DNA of 64,000 nt from Glossina fuscipes. Taxonomy: Eukaryota; Arthropoda; Insecta; Diptera; Glossinidae. A program made the translations under genes and the position numbers. This document shows, in pieces, positions 61,004-64,000 of the stretch; within the stretch, counting starts at the first letter, position 1; every line of letters starts with the position of its first letter. Where the stretch lies: the NCBI RefSeq assembly GCF_014805625.2, contig NW_023998415.1, forward strand, positions 27,752,329 through 27,816,328. Direction: 5' to 3'. Under the pieces are notes generated by a model. The model worked only from the letters and a program-made list of their open reading frames with translations, searched no databases and was not told where the DNA came from.

Positions 61004-61994
61004 TTTTATACATAGATAGTTAAATATATGGCTATTTCTTGTTATTCATTCATTTATTTATTCAGATATATTTATATATATATAGAAATTGTCAACCAAT
61101 CCACAATAACTTGGAACTTAACTATAAGTAAGGAGATAATAACAGAAATAAAATAAGAGACACACGCTCACACTGCCTTACGACCTAAGTTATTTAATAA
61201 CTAGTAAAAATTTATTGATATTAATGATAGTATTAGTAAATATGTTTACAGCAAGAGTGAACGAAGTCATTAAGCTATAAGAACATATGAAAGTGTCGCT
61301 TATATATACGATTTGACAAGACAAGGATGCTAGCAGTGTTTTCCTAGCAGCGAACTCCTAATGGCTTTTAATCGAAATAAAGATTATTTCATACATTATA
61401 CAAAGCATCGTAAAAGTGGTCTGAAGTTCGTAGGTCACGCGGCGATTGAGATAAATAGATAGCTTTACAGTGCCTCGTAAACCTACCGGGCGCCTTAAAC
61501 GCGATTCCCTGAAGTAAAGAGTAGTCGGAGAAGATGTTATACTTTTAATCAATTTTACAATATGTATTATTACCATCATGTCAGTCCAGTGAGCGTCAAC
61601 CTCCTTCCATAAAATGAAAGATCTAGGCGAGAACTCGACCAAAAGGCAAGTAGAATAAAAGTAAAAACCTTCCTTGCATTGATCCGATTAAGTCAGTGCG
61701 ACATCTTGCTTAGCTTGATATCCACACTATATATATGAATATTTCAGAGCTCCTTTGACAATCTCTCTACAAAGCCCAGACAAAGATCTTTTGGATCAAG
61801 CTTCATATGCAAGTCATTAAATTTGTTTATATTGCAACTAGTAAAGTATTTGCCGGGCGTAATAGTGGATCAAGAAAAAACGAGAGCTTTCCTTTACCAT
61901 ATACCTTTAACCATACAGACTAAAGACTTGCTATACCATTAATGGGATATTTTTTTTATAACGTAAGCAAACACAAACGTCAAGCACTTTGACG
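61004..61994. other. Gene-free stretch
   Basis: No gene supported. The 94-codon minus frame at 61358-61642 is unrecognised. The right end may still belong to the LINE remnant that follows. Confidence 0.65.
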
Positions 61995-62330
61995 CTTCGA
62001 CACACGTAAGCAGATTATTTAAAAATATCTCAAACGGAAGTGGGCCAAGACCAATATACTACCAGATACACCGTACCAAAGTAAAATGACTTGCATTGAA
62101 CAATAGTCTTCACGTGCGGTTCGATAGATAGGTCCGAAGGACAAGTTCCAAGATACCAAACAAGTCAATTCGTCCACTCTATTAAAAACTTTCGAAAAAT
62201 CAATATTCGGCAAAGTCTTGAAAAGTATTCTCAGCCGATTCTAATAGATTCGCAAAGCTTGATCTTCATTTCATGCCGGCTTTGTAAGCCACTTGGTAAC
62301 TTACCGTTCGAAGAGTTTAAGCAAAGCGTT
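61995..62330 (-). pseudogene. LINE reverse-transcriptase remnant (broken)
   Basis: On the minus strand one frame gives 'IDFSKVFNRVDE', the reverse-transcriptase A motif (family: x-D-F-S-K-A-F-D-x-V-x-H). About 45 codons later come 'YGVSGSILVLAHFRLRYF' and a stop, matching G-V-P-Q-G-S-[IV]-L-G-P-x-x-F-x-x-x-I-N-D. Upstream, in another frame, 'RSSFANLLES' matches the R-S-x-x-x-N-L-L-E-F block that precedes motif A. The order and spacing therefore fit the palm domain of a jockey/R1-type LINE. Catalytic F-A-D-D is not present and several frames are broken. The neighbouring A/B copies (30948, 36740) cover a later part of ORF2, so I cannot tell whether it is the same family. Confidence 0.75.
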
Positions 62331-62613
62331 TAGCTTCGCTACCTCTTCGCTCCGTTTCTGCGAAGTGGAATGACTTAACTGAAAATTTTTGTTGCCGGAC
62401 ATTTGTTGAATATATTTACAACTTTAGCCGCACATGCATGAATTGTACGAGAAAGTAACTAAGGATCCAGGGTAGGGTGTACAGAACGCTTGAGGTGAGA
62501 AAATGATTCAAATAATTTCTCTTTTACGAATTTCAAGAGCAAACGAGTCAATCGGAATCGGACACAATTACATGTGGTAGACTAGTATAAGAGTACGACT
62601 TTTCAAAGAACAA

Positions 62614-62653
<40 letters not shown>

Positions 62654-63080
62654 ATAACTATGTGCATTTATTTATCTGTATGTACATACAATTCAGATAA
62701 ATATAATAAAATGATAGAAACTAAAAAAAAGCTGAAGAAATGCAAAATTTCAAAATGTCATCGAAACAGATATCGATATAAAATTTGACAGAAATATTCA
62801 TCAGGCATTTTATCACACATAACAGTAGTCATATGTATAAGTTGAGATAGTGCTATGAAATCTTAATATATAATGTAGTACGTACACGTGATATTTATCG
62901 AGAATGAATTACTCACTTGTACTACACACTACTTACTATATAGTATAGGCAGATTTCGATATTGACAAATGGACTTTTATGACAATTCATATCTCATTAG
63001 TAGCAGTTATCGTCTTTCCTTCAATAATTAGACGCTTATATTATTTGAAAATTTAGTTTTTTAGCTTATTCTCCCCTTTG

Positions 63081-63112
63081 CAAATGAGCAAATGAGCAAA
63101 TGAGCAAATGAG
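63081..63112. repeat. CAAATGAG octamer repeat
   Basis: Four perfect tandem copies of an 8-base unit. Confidence 0.95.
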
Positions 63113-63692
63113 CTTAAGAAAGAGTTCATAAATATCGTTTCAATTATATTAAAATATATCAACACCCATTTAATAAGTTTATTTAGCAGCACAGCAGCGA
63201 AAAGAAAACTTGCACATAAGTTGCACATAAATATCAGTTAATTAGCAGGCGTTGAACCCTTCCTTTCCTTATTAAAGAAAATGTTATTAGTTATCATAAG
63301 CAATTATGGAGTAAACACCTTGAGCGGCTCATTTTTTCTAGGATCTATTTTGAATATTAACGGCTTTAAGAGTGAGAGCAACGTTACGTAATATATGACG
63401 TTTTTATATAAATAATATCTCGCTATTGTCGCCTTTTCATTAAAAGCAAACCCACAAGGGTTAATTACTAAAAACTAGAACTAGAAAAATATATAGTTGT
63501 GTGGTATGTGCGTATTATTATTTTATTTTCAATGCAATTTGACCAGATGTTTAATATAACAAGTTATGCTGGTATGCCTGACTAATTCCTTTAAGTTTTA
63601 ACGTTGAAGAGGCCGCCAGCTAAACTAAAAACTTACAAAAAAAAATAAAAAATAAAAAAAAATGATTCGCATTGAGTGTGTGTATTGGTTTC

Positions 63693-63694
63693 CT

Positions 63695-63741
<47 letters not shown>
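63693..63741. repeat. Compound (CT)n-(TA)n microsatellite
   Basis: About nine CT dinucleotides pass directly into about fifteen TA dinucleotides. A G-interrupted T series (63803-63861) follows 60 bases later. Confidence 0.95.
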
Positions 63742-63747
<6 letters not shown>

Positions 63748-64000
63748 CAAATTTGTAGTAATCCTTAGTTCCTTAGAAGCAATACAAATATTTTATTAGT
63801 TTTCGTTTTTTGTTTTTTTTTTTGTTTTTTTTGTTTTTTTGTTTTTTTGTTTTTTTTTTTTAAATATTGTAATGCATCAACACTTCATCAATTGCTGTGG
63901 TCATTCTATATTGAGACGGACATCAAAAACATCCATCAAAATGAACATTGAGACTGAAGAGGATGTATAACAACAACAATAACAATACCCAAGTGATTGT

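Larger units (their letters stand above)
62331..64000. other. Gene-free stretch with simple repeats
   Basis: No gene supported. It holds (TA)n at 62619-62650, four copies of the octamer CAAATGAG at 63081-63112, (CT)n joined to (TA)n at 63693-63741 and a T-run series spaced by G at 63803-63861. Confidence 0.75.

Overview
The window reads as nuclear DNA of a higher (brachyceran) fly. It is AT-rich and full of (TA)n, (CATA)n, (GTT)n, poly-A and poly-T runs. Its recognisable content is decayed insect transposons: mariner, an IS630-type element, PIF/Harbinger, jockey-like LINEs, a SINE-like repeat, and interspersed repeats carrying GGACAGAC steps and the GCTGATCAAGAAT motif, which I associate with fly genomes. 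The fly assignment rests on these elements and on base composition, because no host gene was identified. I recognise no complete protein-coding gene, tRNA, rRNA, operon, CRISPR array or bacterial-type signal. The stretch is best taken as intergenic or deep intronic DNA.

Layout. 1-7480: microsatellites and unannotated AT-rich sequence with one small repeat fragment. 7480-12205: a cluster of fragments of interspersed fly repeats, including a degenerate tandem array of roughly 120-130 bp units. 13107-13250: a SINE-like copy, with a second copy in opposite orientation at 60871-61003. 21860-22330 and 40260-40680: two copies of the 3' end of one jockey-like LINE. 23588-23983 (minus): a possible small exon of unknown identity. 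30780-32260: interspersed repeat fragments around a 5'-truncated LINE of a second family (30948-31754). A sister copy of that LINE lies at 36740-37590. 38130-38687 and 42337-43195: two internally deleted mariners with both inverted repeats visible. The first keeps only the N-terminal half of the transposase and the second only the C-terminal half. 46133-46400 (minus): end of a PIF/Harbinger transposase. 59460-59900: remnant of an IS630-type transposase. 61995-62330 (minus): LINE reverse-transcriptase remnant.

All of the mobile-element coding regions carry stops, frameshifts or lost catalytic residues, so none looks autonomous. The features do not act together as a pathway. They record successive insertions into neutral DNA. 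The possible host coding segments (23588-23983 minus, 55053-55229 plus, 45233-45463 plus) are weak candidates resting on open frames and amino-acid character alone. I did not find a convincing new biological system.
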